The translations under genes were made by a program, and so were the position numbers. Source: Eutreptiella sp. 'Long Island Sound 2002' (lineage: Eukaryota > Euglenozoa > Euglenophyceae > Eutreptiales > Eutreptiaceae). Taken from it: a DNA stretch of 64,000 nt. Positions 53,278 to 64,000 of this stretch are shown one piece after another. Each line of letters opens with the position of its first letter. The stretch's first letter is position 1. The notes under the pieces were generated by a model. The model did not search any database. It saw only the letters and a program-made list of their open reading frames with translations, and had not been told where the DNA came from. Location of the stretch: assembly GCA_964036045.1 (NCBI GenBank), contig OZ038382.1:148998961-149062960 (forward strand), written 5' to 3'.

Positions 53278-55547
53278 AACCCTTCCTATACCCGCCTACG
53301 TGTGTGTGAGTGTGCTGATCCTAAGGACAATGAGCAAGCTGCAGAAACGGTGTCCTAATTATATTCAAGTCTGCAACCTCTTTTAAACTGGCGGATGTCT
53401 TACCGGTGCCATGGGGTATGCCCCGGGTCTCTCCGCCCCTAGGTGCCCAATTTCTGTGCTGGCACAAAACATCTTTGGTGGAACACCCAGGGATAACGCC
53501 AAGGTATTGGTTTTTCCTACCTGCGTGCCTACTACAGGGGAGGGACGGCCAAACGCTATGAGGCATGAAAACACCTGTTTGCTACGTGGCCAAAACCTAG
53601 ACTACCACTGCCACTGCCCACCAAAACCCAGATGAAATTTCAGGAAACAGGCGGGACAGTGACGCACACACTACAGGTCCTACACTCACTACAGTGGCAC
53701 CAGCCATCGAAGGATGGGCGGGCTCTGAGGCCCAAGCCCTCACCCCTGCTTGCCACACCTACACTCACACGCTACTTGGGGTTGATGCTGAGCATGTCAC
53801 AGGCCCTAGTGGCCTACCTGTGAAAGGAACAAGAGAAAACAGCGCTACTAAGCGACTGTGGCCTAACAGGGACGCCACAACGCGTTTCCCTGTTCGGGCT
53901 TGGAGGAAAGGAGTGCCCAGGTTGCGTGCACAGCGTGGATGTTGAAGAGGTCGGACTGCCCTCGCCACTCCTGGCTGAGGGGCAGTTTGTTGATTGTGTG
54001 ATGAGCGCCCGTTTTAGCTTGGGCATAAAAATGCAAAGTTGCCGAAGGCAACTGCAGCTGCATCAATTCACCCTGACCTGCCGGCCTGTAAAGGAGAGGC
54101 AAATGACTTGGGTTCAAGACTGAGGAACCAAGACAGCCTCCAGGGATTATACGCTTCTCAGGCCGCCCTATAATACGCTGTTCCTGAACCCAAGTAAAAG
54201 CAAGCAAGCTTAAGAAACTCCACTTGTTCTCCTAAAGAACGTAGGGTAGAGCCCCTGGGTAGCCTAAACAAGGGTTTTACTGTGCGCAACACGCGTGGCC
54301 TACCCTTTAACACGTCATGTGAATGCACGGGTATGCACGAAGGTTCGAATCTTTCGTTACAATCACTTTTACCCTACCAATCTACACCTCAATCAAGAAC
54401 TCCACCAGGGGGTGGCCCCTCCTGGGCTTACTTACCTTACCTCCCGCTGGAAAGCGAAGCAAGAGAGAGAAGAAACGGAACACACGCGAAGCAAGCTTTT
54501 ATGCACGAGTGTGTATGTTCCAATCACCCGATCTCACCTCTAATCATCTTGCAGTCTTCTACTCTGTCCCTCTACACTATGTTTGCATTGCTACACTGCA
54601 CGTTCACAAAAACACCAGACAGGCAATGTGCATGCTGCATACGAAGCAAACAAGACCCGTATGTTTATACCTGGTTCTTTGAATTCATTTTGAGTTTCTT
54701 CAATTCTTTCTTCTTTGTTGCTCCTAGAAGCAAAGGTGGAGTTCCTACGATTATTATTCATTGTGTGTCTCGTCATTTCCTTATTACTACCTGACATGCT
54801 GTTATAATCTTATTTTTTACGTCCTTTCCGGCGCCAAATTAGGATGCGCTCCGGCGCGCCGCCTTTCTCGGCGTGTAAATCCAGGAATTTAAAAAATCCT
54901 GTGATGAAAATAAATTGCGTAAAAATGTGCATTCAATGCACATGAAGATTGTCGACATGTGTGTGCCGTCAGAAAGGTTCTAGGCCGTCATTTGACGAAT
55001 TTTGGTGTTTGCGTCGATGGTTGCGTGTTTGTCAGTCCCTCAACCCTTTGTCCTTTCTCTGCAGATATCCTGGGGCGCAAACAGTGGGGTAGGCCGTGTT
55101 CAGGCCGAAGAACTGACCCCTGGATCACTTTCCTGAATCTCAAACCCACATGAGGGTAAATTAATTTTCAACGCACTAAGGACAGATCAGGTCTTTCAGC
55201 AGGTTCATTGAGACCCTAGACAGCGTGCCCTGATCATATCCAGCGTTGCGTTTTGCGTATTGCACTGCGTTTTGCCAATCAGAGGGAGAGGGTTGTGCAC
55301 ACATGAATTGGCATGCCCATTATAACCCCCTACCAAGCCACAGCTGCCCCAGCGACGCCAATGAGCGCAGTGGGAGCTGTAGGTGTTCTTTATGACTCAG
55401 CAGAACCTGGTAACTGCCCTGATGCAGCGCCTTCTTTCCAATGTTAGGGATGTTATAGGAAATTTTAAATAGATGTTGAAGCCATGGGGAGGCCAAACAA
55501 AATTCCCCTTTTCCTTTAAAATGCGACAGTGGTGGCCACCACAGCAC
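53278..55547 (+). other. 3' non-coding part of the Ty3-type element
   Basis: 2.3 kb with no supportable gene. Contains an inverted repeat (54,107-54,194) and a slightly AT-rich second half. This is an unusually long untranslated stretch before the 3' LTR. It may contain unrecognised inserted sequence. Confidence 0.5.
54107..54194. repeat. Inverted repeat with 10-bp perfect arms
   Basis: CTTGGGTTCA (54,107-54,116) and TGAACCCAAG (54,185-54,194) are exact complements, 68 bp apart. Confidence 0.7.
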
Positions 55548-55555
55548 AAGTGGGG
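55548..55555 (+). promoter_or_regulatory. Short polypurine tract
   Basis: AAGTGGGG lies directly before the 3' LTR, the expected position of the plus-strand primer. It is short and contains one T. Confidence 0.4.
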
Positions 55556-56329
55556 AGTAAGAGAAAGTGTACTTCCTGCCATAAGGTTAGCTCTAGTTGT
55601 TATAAAGAGGCCTAAAGGCATAACACATTTTTATCTTAGTATTGGACTATCCAAAAAGGGATGACAAGACATTTTGACCTATAAAACCAAGCATTGATCT
55701 ATGGATGTTGTGTGGACCCCTGATCCCCCAACTGATTGATCTTCAACACCATCTCCTGGACTGACTGAGGTGCTGACATTGATCCAGAGCCTATACATTT
55801 TTCTATGTTTTCTCATGAATGCTTAGCTATCCTAGTGGTTTGCACCCTGGGGGGCTGAGGCACCTCTTTTTGAGAGGTCCTGCGTTCAATTCCCAGTCAG
55901 CCTAGCTAAGTAGGAATATCCCATGTGACATGGCAGTGACCTCAGCGCCACAAGCCATGCCACCTCATCACCTATGGGACCCAAAACAAAGAGTGCACAT
56001 CTTTAGATGGCACTATAAAAGAGAGGATGCCCATGTGGGCGGTTTTTCCATGTTTGTAGGATATTTTCTAACTATCTTTTCATAAATCTGTAGTTATTGT
56101 GAGTATCCATTGTTGCTACATAATCTCTTTTGACTGCAGCCTTTCATGTTGTGGATTTGATCCTGTGGTCCTTTGCCTTGCAACTGTGGGTCCTCATTTG
56201 GGTTGATTTCATCAAAACTTATTTGTTTGGAAAACTTGAAGTACATCAGGAAGCAGCAGGAGCAAGCAGGGGCATCAACAAAACAATATCATCACAGCAA
56301 TCAACAGTGAAGGCCTGTTTGAACTTTCT
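55556..56329 (+). repeat. 3' LTR of the Ty3-type element
   Basis: Matches the 5' LTR. Begins AGTAAGAGAAAG and ends GAACTTTCT, followed by the target TGTGG and LINE L3 sequence. Confidence 0.9.
55823..55909 (+). other. tRNA-like segment in the 3' LTR
   Basis: Counterpart of 28,719-28,805. The anticodon-type stem ACCTC/GAGGT and the TTAGCTA/TAGCTAA pairing are preserved. The T-type stem has one change (CTGCG against CCCAG), and the B-box start reads CGTTCAATTCC. Confidence 0.5.
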
Positions 56330-58290
56330 TGTGGCGGTGGCGTCCGTGACGGAGCCCAACCTGAGGGGACTCGAGACCGCGGTGGTGCAGGGCCTGTGGG
56401 GGCTGGCGCGCGTGTCCCGGGCCAAAGAGGTTGTTTCCACCGTACTGTCCAAGGGGCACCGTGTGTCCCGGATAATGCAAACGCGGTATGAGCGCCTCCT
56501 CTGGCTAGCCTGCCTGCCCTGCTGGCCGGGCGTCACGCAGATCTTTGCCGAGGCTTTTTGGTAGTCTGGCCGCGGCCACCCGGGAATCACCCGGTGGTGC
56601 GGGCGCTCCGCACAGCGGCCTCCCCGGGCTGAACCACACATGCGGGCTCGTGGTGCTGAGACATCCCAGGGTAGGAGCACCCCCTGCACTTTGTGCAGGA
56701 GCCGCTCCGCCGCCACCAGCACCTGGTAAAGGACAGACCACGCTGCCGGCCCTCGTGCCAGCTGGAGGCGCGGCGCCGCATCACCTTCCGGGGGCTGAGG
56801 GACGGGGCAGATGGCCCCGCCTGCTGCACAGCCCTGCTGGCAGCTCCACAGAGTTGGCAAGGCCGCTTCTACGCGGGCTCAGGGCCGGAGCCACGTGGAC
56901 GGCAACCTGAGTGCCCACATTGCGGGGCGGCGCACGAGGACAAGGCCCATATCCTGTGGGACTGCCAAGAGTGGGGCAACGCCAGAGGAACATGGCTTTC
57001 CTGGCTGAACAACACAGCGGGGGCCATCTCCAGCCTAGGGTCACTTAACCGGTGGCCCTCCTGCCTGCGGAAAGCGAGCCTTTTCCCTGGCGCAGGGGGT
57101 GGACCGGGACCTCTTCGAAGAGTTCCTACACCGCCTTTATGGCATGTACTTGGCGGGCCTCGCGGCACCAATGGAGGCTCAGCGCAGGAAATCAGCTGGG
57201 ACACGGCGACTCCCTCTTCCCGGAGCAGCCGCGTTGGCGGCCCCGCAGCCCCTAACTCCTGGATGCCTTCGTTGGCCCCATACCGGGGGATGCCTTCAGC
57301 CAGCAGCCGCGATTGCAGCCGGGATAGCGGGCGGACTGGAGGTAGTCCCAGGATCTCAACCACCACCTGGTCAGGTTGGCACGGGTGCTAGCCCGGGCGC
57401 CGGGGCCAGCGGATGTCCCCTGAGCAGAGCTGGCCCTGGACTATGAGGCCTTCGTGGGGCGGGCGCTCCGGGCCTCTCCGAACCACTGGCTGCGGGCACA
57501 CACCTGCCGCTTGGGGAACCAGGCCAAGTCCTGCGCAAGGCGGTGAAGCTGGCGTAGCGCCACCTGGTAGCCAGTGCACTGCTGGGCGGGGCCCAACTGG
57601 GGCACTGCTGCTGGCTCCATCCCCTTGGGGAGCGCATTTGCGCGGGGATCTTGGCACGGCCATACTTCGCGGCGCGCCATGAGGTCACGTTGCAGCTGAT
57701 CCGCCTGCGGCGCACTGCCGCAACTCGTGGGCCCCGCGCCTGCGGACGCTGACGCGCATGCGGCTGCAGCACAGTGACCGCTGTCTCATGGATTATTTCT
57801 CCCGCCCCCTCAAGGGGGGCCCACCTCTGTTCCCATATGCCCGGCGGCTTCCCCGGGCTCCGGCCCGTAGCGTCCCTCTCGCGGTGCAGCAGCGCAGCTG
57901 CCCCCCAGGTGCGGGCAGCGGCAGGCAGGGCGCGCTCTGCTTGGAGCATGGTGTGTCGTCGTGTCCCCAATGTCGGAGCCTGGGCTAGGGTATCAGCCGC
58001 TGCCGCCAAGCTGGCGACGAAGGCCACACCGGCTCCTTTGGGAGCTCAGCTTGCCCCATGGCCCCGGCCCGGGTCGCGCCATTCCTCCAGGTGCTCGTCC
58101 TTGAGGCCCGACGCACGGGGGCGGCTGCGTTGTCCTCCTGGCCGGCATTCCAAGCTCTCCGAGACTCGGGCCCCCCTGGCGGCAGGCCGGTGCGCGGCCC
58201 CGCCCAGAGTGCTTGGCACGTGCTCTTCTCCTGCCCTGGGGCCGTACACCTGCAGGCCCGCGAAGCGCCGGATGCGTAACCGGGCTGACC
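56330..58290 (+). pseudogene. LINE copy L3, 3' half after the Ty3 insertion
   Basis: Resumes with SVTEPNLRGLETAVVQ, corresponding to L2 at 21,010, and VSRAKEVVSTVLSKGHRVSR. The zinc-type motif CPHCGAAHEDKAHILWDC (about 56,912-56,965) is typical of LINE ORF2 C-termini. WLSWLNNTAGAISSLGSLNR, DRDLFEEFLHRLYGMYLAGL and more GC-rich tail sequence follow. Several stops and frame changes are present, for example a TAG after AEAFW at 56,562. It ends near 58,290. Confidence 0.75.
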
Positions 58291-58530
58291 GGGGGGTAGC
58301 CCGGGGGGCTCACACCGAAGGACGGGGACGGGTAGGGGGGGAGCAGACCCCCTGCCACCCCAGCCAGCGGGGGGGGGGCAGCAGCCCGGATGCGATCCCT
58401 GTGGCTACCTCCGCCCACATGTGGGCGGTGAGGGCACCACCGGGGGGGGGGGGCGGGGGGCAGCACACCTCCTCTCGCCCCAGCCAGGGGGGGAGGAGGG
58501 GGCTATGACCAGCCCCCCCCCCCCAAGTGT
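58291..58530. repeat. GC-rich ~121-bp repeat pair at the LINE 3' border
   Basis: CCCCAGCCAG followed by a G run occurs near 58,358 and 58,479, about 121 bp apart. Between them lies the 18-bp perfect palindrome CCGCCCACATGTGGGCGG (58,411-58,428). Composition changes abruptly to AT-rich after 58,530, so this is probably the outer end of LINE L3. Confidence 0.55.
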
Positions 58531-59637
58531 GCCCAAGCGCTTGCAAAGCAAACAGGTTTTTTGTTTGCGAACGGAGCCACTTTTTTGGACATCTGTGTGC
58601 AGAGCGAAATTTTCTGAAAATTCCATGCTATTGCTTACGAACATTGTACTGTGCAAAACGTGAAACACTGCACTGATTTGGAATTATTTTATGGACATAA
58701 AGAAGATGTTTGGGATGCATTCGGCGCTGTAGAGGGGGTCTGAGGGAGCGCTATTGCACAGGGTGCGTAGGGCATTTTTTTTTACCTTTGCCCCACCAGT
58801 ACAGGGGGTGGATGAAGAGAATGCTTTTAGTGTGTTGCAACTATTTTCGCGTTTGGCCGTATTAGAGACACATATTTTGCGACATTAGGGGCATGATTTT
58901 TTAAGACGTCACAAACTTTATCAGAGTTCTCACAGTGCGTAGATAAGAGCGGGCTATGAACACAGATGCTTTGCATACTATCTACATGACCTTTTCATAC
59001 ATGTGAACTGCACTGACCGGTGTTGAAGACCGTGTCTGGGTGTTGGTGTTGGTTTGGTTGAGGTGCATGAATGTTGGTGTGAGTGTAGGTTGTAGCTTTG
59101 GCTTTCATTAGGCCACCGGTTCACCAAGGTGGTCCCAGGAAGAATTTATCGAAGTGATAAGATAAAAGACTGATAGACTTGGTAGAAAATTGATCCAAAA
59201 TTTCAAGAAATATTATGTGTGACGTTTTTAAGGTCAGTAGCTTAGATAACATACAAAGGAGAGGCTTTAGAAATGCAAAAAATCAGAAATGGCATCACCT
59301 GCAGAAGGTATATCTGAAAATGTTGTGGCTGTGATCTCCATGTTTACTGCATTTGGAAAGCACCCTAGGGGAAAATCAGTGCCGGATCCATACAATGCAG
59401 GCAACAAACAAGCAAGCAAAAGCAAGCAATGGTGTCACCGCAGTGCAATTGATTGCAGTGCACAGAAGTTGCTCTGGAGCAGCCAATATCAGATATACAT
59501 GAAAAGGAACAGCTTTCATGAATAGTCTAGAAATGGATCGACTATAGCAGTTGCATACATCGCAAAAAAGAAGGCCTGCATATATATCGAGCTGCCTGGG
59601 CAGCCATACATATAAGCCTTTAGAAGCACTGACAAGC
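58531..59637. other. AT-richer flank, no gene
   Basis: No supportable frame. A short T run at 58,773 and scattered TATA-like words are the only features. Probably 3' flank of the CCCH gene and host intergenic DNA. Confidence 0.45.
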
Positions 59638-61026
59638 TCAGGTGTTATTGGGTAGTTTGATCAAACCTCTTTCGCAATACATCATTGTAACGAAGTTGTA
59701 CTCAAAGTCGAGAGATTTTTCGTCTATGACGTCCTGTCCGGAGGCACTGCTATCGTGGAGTATTCGGCATCTTTGAGATTCCGCCCATAGGGACTGCACT
59801 TGTGCTGTGTGTTGAGACATAGTTGCTTGGAAGCTGACAATGTGGTATTGAAGGTCGCATAGTGAGTCGAAATCCCTGTCACGAGCATGTACGATGTACT
59901 TGCGTTCTCTTCTCTCATGTTTCTTGCGAATTTCTCTGGCCTGATGTAAGGTCGTCCAAATTTGTCGCTGTACTTCATGACTTGCCTTGGTGAACAGTTC
60001 TTGGAGGTTCCACATGTCCTTGCCTTGTTGCTTGATAATAAAATCCCTGTTGAATTCCTCATTCGTCAGTTGCAGCGCAATCGATCTCTTGATAAATTCA
60101 GAAGCCTCTTGGTCCCCGTGGTTATCGGATGGGTCTTGATACGAAGTGGCCGTTGCTTCTCCGTCACCAGCTTGACAAATAGGGAATGGCTCGGCTTCGC
60201 TGTATTCACCCCATTTGAGTTGTCGGTCGCAAGCGGCTGCTTTGGTACTCGAAATAGGACTGTTGTACTCAGTTTCGCTGCATTCTCTCCTTGTAGGCTG
60301 GCGGTCGTAGGCGGCTGCTTTGGTACTCAGGATAGAGCTGTTGTGCTCAATTTGCGCTGGTGAAGTGGATCTTGAAACGTACCGATTACATACCTTTGTT
60401 ACGGGTTGTACGGCGGCGAGCTTTTGGAATTGCGACTTTCGATCTGCGGTTGTATTGTCGGACATTTTGTATGCTCGGACTTCGGTGTAGTTCCTTGTAG
60501 ACTCGTTGTTTGGCAGAACCGGATGCACTCGTTCTTGTAGGTCACTGTATTCATTTGAGGGCCGCTCGTAACTTCTGGTGTCCTGGTCGTATTCTTCTGT
60601 TTGCGTTTGAGCTTCAGTTCCAGCGTTTTCGTGTCGAAACCAGCAGCGCTGTTGTAGATGAAAAAGGCACCTTGCACCATTCCTGCACGGCACGGAAGCT
60701 CGGTAAGGGGAGCTTTGGACTGCAAAGCGGCGCGTAGGTCTGTATGAGCGTAGAAAGCAGCGTAGAACGTAGATTTCATGTACTGACAGAGGTTGTGGAC
60801 CAGTCTTTTCGAACTGCGGCGATAAGGAACTTTGATCATGCGCCAGATTTGATATCTCTGCAGCTGGCGTTTGGCATCTGGTGCAGCTGGCAGCTGGCGC
60901 CGGAAAGCTCTGACCAGGCTCCAGATCGGTGCGGCGCATATTAACAGGCATGATGCGAAAAACAAAATCGAAAAAAAATGGACACGAAACAAATAGACAC
61001 TCAGGAAGTGACATTATGGGCATCAT
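59638..61026 (-). CDS. CCCH zinc finger protein, 462 aa, possible host gene
   Basis: Uninterrupted frame in AT-balanced DNA. The first ATG is at 61,026; a start at 60,951 (MPVNMRRTDL) would remove a hydrophobic first 25 residues and may be the true one. The finger C114-x5-C120-x7-C128-x3-H132 (PCRNGARCLFHLQQRCWFRH) is an RNA-binding CCCH type with swapped spacing. An imperfect 26-residue repeat follows: LSTKAAAYDRQ and SSTKAAACDRQ, 78 bp apart at DNA level. Then comes a long charged helix (TLHQAREIRKKHERRERKYI). No other domain is seen. Most likely an RNA-associated protein. Unlike every TE frame nearby, it has no stop or shift. Confidence 0.65.
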   Translation of the reverse strand: MMPIMSLPECLFVSCPFFFDFVFRIMPVNMRRTDLEPGQSFPAPAASCTRCQTPAAEISNLAHDQSSLSPQFEKTGPQPLSVHEIYVLRCFLRSYRPTRRFAVQSSPYRASVPCRNGARCLFHLQQRCWFRHENAGTEAQTQTEEYDQDTRSYERPSNEYSDLQERVHPVLPNNESTRNYTEVRAYKMSDNTTADRKSQFQKLAAVQPVTKVCNRYVSRSTSPAQIEHNSSILSTKAAAYDRQPTRRECSETEYNSPISSTKAAACDRQLKWGEYSEAEPFPICQAGDGEATATSYQDPSDNHGDQEASEFIKRSIALQLTNEEFNRDFIIKQQGKDMWNLQELFTKASHEVQRQIWTTLHQAREIRKKHERRERKYIVHARDRDFDSLCDLQYHIVSFQATMSQHTAQVQSLWAESQRCRILHDSSASGQDVIDEKSLDFEYNFVTMMYCERGLIKLPNNT

Positions 61027-61295
61027 TGTTGGCGTTAGCGTAGGTTTTGACCCCCAAGTGTTCTTTTCACTTTTGGACCCTGACGTCCCAAGGGTTTGGC
61101 TCCTTTTTTGGAACTGTCCATGTTGTGTCGAGAAGGCACTATACAATAGGGCATGGCGTAACTTTTTGACAATGAAAACTTCTTACCTTTTTTAAAAAAG
61201 AGAGTAAGAGGTTTTAAAAAGCTTAAATTTGTAATAGAAACTGCTTGAAAATCAAAAAGGTTATTTTCCCAAAAGGTGTAACCGCTTTGAACTTC
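61027..61295. other. Upstream region of the CCCH gene
   Basis: AT-rich with TTTTTTAAAAAA near 61,187. It could hold the promoter, but no specific element can be assigned. Confidence 0.35.
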
Positions 61296-61772
61296 TTATC
61301 TCCGACACCTGTACCTTTTTTTACTATACAAAGGGTGTTTGTTGCATGGCGAAGATCCCATCCCGGAGAGCCAGCCTAGCTCCAGGGTGTTTTGCTTGCA
61401 AGGGTAGCCCAAGGTGCTTACATAGTGCTTCTTACCCTCATTTAGCCTTTTTGAACAGTTGTTGAGGACGAGGAAAGCCACACCCGCGCCTCCACGATGC
61501 AGCGTAACAAAACACCACGTGCATTTTTGTTGTGTGATTCGTTGTTGATACTGGTTCAGATCGCATTTGGTGCACTCTGTCCCATTGGACAGCAATTTCA
61601 GCAATTTGGGGCATAATTTCAACAGAGGTCTGAATGGATGCTTTCCATACTCACCAAAATGGAAGATTTGAAACTTTTTGTTAGGTTTAGCTGAGGCTTG
61701 TTCTGTGTGTGTACGCCTTTCCAGTCTTTTTGGTGGTGTGTGCATACTGTTGTTTCTGCAATGTGTGCCCAT
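61296..61772 (-). CDS. Small hypothetical ORF, 158 aa
   Basis: ATG-started open frame in AT-balanced DNA with a four-cysteine pattern, C-x2-C (ECTKCD) and C-x2-C (KCTWCF) 14 residues apart, that could bind zinc. Otherwise unrecognised. It may be chance; it lies 270 bp upstream of the CCCH gene, on the same strand. Confidence 0.25.
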   Translation of the reverse strand: MGTHCRNNSMHTPPKRLERRTHTEQASAKPNKKFQIFHFGEYGKHPFRPLLKLCPKLLKLLSNGTECTKCDLNQYQQRITQQKCTWCFVTLHRGGAGVAFLVLNNCSKRLNEGKKHYVSTLGYPCKQNTLELGWLSGMGSSPCNKHPLYSKKRYRCRR

Positions 61773-63511
61773 CGACCAAATATCCTACGTGTCTGGCGGT
61801 AATAATGTTAGATGTACCATGTGGATATTGGATTCCACGATCTAACCGGAAGAAGCCTAAGGCAATAAAGGTATATACGTGCATACGCTTCTGTGTGCCA
61901 GTGCTCGAGAAGTACCTTTGGAAACCAAGGTCGTCTTTATCAATGCTATACTGCTAGTCAACATCTATGGCGAAAGCTACCAGCCTTGTGGGGCGTCCTC
62001 CGAAAGGGATGACAAGTGAGACTAGCGCACACATCAGTAGCGCGACTGCACGTTGTGCGATAGGTCAGTCGTGCTTCGCAAGGGAAAGGAATTATTTAGC
62101 CATCTTCGCTTATGAGTCGCGACACGTTAATCTTCCATTGACTGAGATAGGTCAATTATATGGGACGGCGTGTGTTGAACATGTTGTGTACACATGCATT
62201 GGGATCGACATCTTAAACGTGGAGCGAGCACTACGCACTCTGATCCAGATTGTATAATGAAAAGATGAATCGTACACACATACTGCGTGGATAAATAGAA
62301 TGACCAAAGTATTGCGATGTCTTGTGTGCATATGAGTGATATGCTTGTTCGCAGGGCTCCCTTTGTGTGCTCGGATCTTTTTGATGCTTTGGAGACTTCA
62401 GTGACTGGTCCGGAGATCATTGTGGCGTCCCGGTCTGCTGTTCCATTGGTTTGAATGTCAGCACTGTTCTAAACATGTTTCACGATCAGTGCTGTATTAC
62501 CTTTTAGTCAAAATCAGTCTGCAAGTGAGTTGGCAAAGATAGCTCATTGCATAAGTGGAAACCAGACTTGAATAATTGGTAGCAGAGTACACAAACACTG
62601 TGTTCCAAGTAATAAAGCATCGAACAGCATCAGCAGAAGTAAACCATCAGAGCACTTGTTTTTTTGCAGTAAATGTCCACTTTGAGGCGCGTACCGGGCC
62701 CCAAAGGGAAGTTCAGGCTAAACAAGCTGTATGTACATACATGAGCTGACAGGGCTACTTGAGCTGCGCAAGGTTAGCAGGCCAGGCAAACATAAGCAGG
62801 CTGATCAAGCTGGATGCAGCTTTTCTGCACTTTGCATCCACTCAATCCCCGGGGTGCTAGGGGCAGCTGCATGGGGCACTGCGGGCTTGGCGTGACAGGG
62901 TGAATGCCTCGCGTGCTAAGACCGAATAGCTGCGGAGCCTCTGACGTTGCTGAATGGGGAAGAAGGCAGGGGGCAGGGGGCAGAACAGGCTGAGGGCAGG
63001 CACAGGGTAAACCAAGAAACTGGAACACCAGCCTGCCGTGCTCGATGGACTGGAATTAGCAGGGCAGGACCACGACCCGGAGAAGTGGCGCCCCTCGGTG
63101 GGGTTGTGGCGTCGAATCTATGTCGCATGCTGCATGGGAGTGGATATGTGCTGGCTGTGCCTGAGGGTAGAGATGTAGGGACATCGTGGTGGGGGGGGTA
63201 GGGGTTACTCAGTGCGCACGCTCTGTGGCTCCAGAGGACGCCGCGCCCAGTGTGTCATGCGGTGCTGAGACGGTGAGGAAACACGCCCCGATGATGACTG
63301 TAGTTCCCTCGGGGGGGGCTTTCATGCGTGGGGGGGCGGTTGGTGTGTTGTAGCGACAGGCATCGTCCCGCTGAGAAGACATGGATAATCCGGCTGAGTC
63401 GTGTGTGTCATTTTTGAAATGATGTGTAATGTTTGACTGGAGCAACTGACAGAGGTATGCAGTGGAGTACTCACTGAGAGGATCCCTTCTCAGCTAGGTA
63501 GGGACGCAGGT
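61773..63511. other. Unique-looking AT-balanced DNA, no gene supported
   Basis: Short frames on both strands do not show coding texture. I see no repeats or RNA genes. Confidence 0.4.
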
Positions 63512-63640
63512 TTGCAGCAAATTGGATTTGAATTCGGCTGTTTGACTGCAAATTCGTTTGAACTGCAAATTTGCTGCGAATTGGCCGGTAAATTCACAGG
63601 ATTGCAAATTCGTTGCGAACTCCGTCTGCGAATGCGCAGA
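63512..63640. repeat. Cluster of GCAAATTYG-type words
   Basis: GCAAATT or its complement occurs about six times in 130 bp (for example TGCAAATTCGTTTGAACTGC and TGCAAATTCGTTGCGAAC), in both orientations. Nature unknown. Confidence 0.5.
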
Positions 63641-64000
63641 AAGTTATGCCGGCGCCGCTGGTGCCGCATCGGCAATTTTGTCGACTTTTGTTCCGCCGAT
63701 TTCTCCACATTATTTGGGAGTTAAACGCTGAAACTTGGCAGAATTTTAGTTCATTACTAAGTCAAATCTCTGTCACCTCGCCCTCGATTCCGGTGCGATT
63801 TTTCAAATACCAGATGGACGAAAAAATCGTCGCTGAAACAGGAACTGGGACTATAGAAAGCTGCATGTTATCAACAACAATGATTGTGCAAAAAGACAGC
63901 CTCCAAGTCTCAAAGAGTGTGGAGAAATTTGCGAATCAAAAGTCCCTAAATCGTGTTATTTCGTTTCGTAGCCCAACTCCAATGCAATGGTTGAATTGAA

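Larger units (their letters stand above)
28450..56329 (+). mobile_element. Ty3-type LTR retrotransposon inserted in LINE L3
   Basis: LTRs of 776 bp (28,450-29,225) and 774 bp (55,556-56,329) share AGTAAGA...CTTTCT ends. The flanks are GGTGG (28,445-28,449) and TGTGG (56,330-56,334), a 5-bp duplication with one mismatch. L3 reads on from one side to the other. Internal order is primer site, gag with CCHC knuckle, aspartic protease, extra domain, reverse transcriptase/RNase H, integrase, chromodomain-like tail and a purine tract. Its gag is split by a 16.1-kb element. By eye the LTRs differ at roughly 6% of positions over the 500 bp I compared. Stops and frameshifts in gag and pol make it non-autonomous. 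Confidence 0.9.

Overview
The window is a repeat-dense stretch of a eukaryotic nuclear genome. It contains a gene with phase-0 GT-AG introns, a Ty3-type LTR retrotransposon with a chromodomain-like tail, several non-LTR (LINE) elements, and no operon or bacterial signal. Two compositional populations sit side by side: very GC-rich LINE material and more AT-balanced DNA. A large, repeat-rich algal or protist genome is the best guess, but nothing here fixes the species.

Layout. 1-2.8 kb: an array of about 209-bp monomers organised as a 1,045-bp five-monomer higher-order repeat, running into a 5'UTR-like module that recurs at 17.9-18.75 kb. 2.8-4.2 kb: a GC-rich coding remnant. 4.6-11.2 kb: a minus-strand element with a two-exon transposase-like gene and a three-exon accessory gene, with GTGCA/TGCAC clusters in its ends and introns. 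11.2-12.6 kb: a decayed LINE endonuclease. 12.6-15.8 kb: three GC-rich open frames of unknown function. 17.7-21.5 kb: a degenerate monomer, the second 5'UTR module and a broken LINE reverse transcriptase (copy L2) split by a solo LTR with an exact 5-bp duplication. 26.1-26.6 kb: about 203-bp monomers, two of them with a TATA-like core, upstream of a second LINE copy (L3).

The main structure is a three-level nest. L3 (27.3-58.3 kb) is split by a Ty3-type element (28,450-56,329) with 776- and 774-bp LTRs. The gag of that element is split by a 16.1-kb minus-strand LINE (29,817-45,914) flanked by 374-bp direct duplications. The giant LINE carries ORF1, an endonuclease/reverse transcriptase/RNase H/zinc ORF2, and further 3' reading frames encoding a RING finger protein, an unassigned protein and a Ulp1-like cysteine protease. 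It is followed by tandem repeats and a short CTAC tail. Most premature stops that I could place in these elements fit single C-to-T changes.

58.5-64 kb is AT-richer flanking DNA. It holds one convincing uninterrupted reading frame (minus strand, 59,638-61,026) with a CCCH-type zinc finger, which may be the only host gene in the window.
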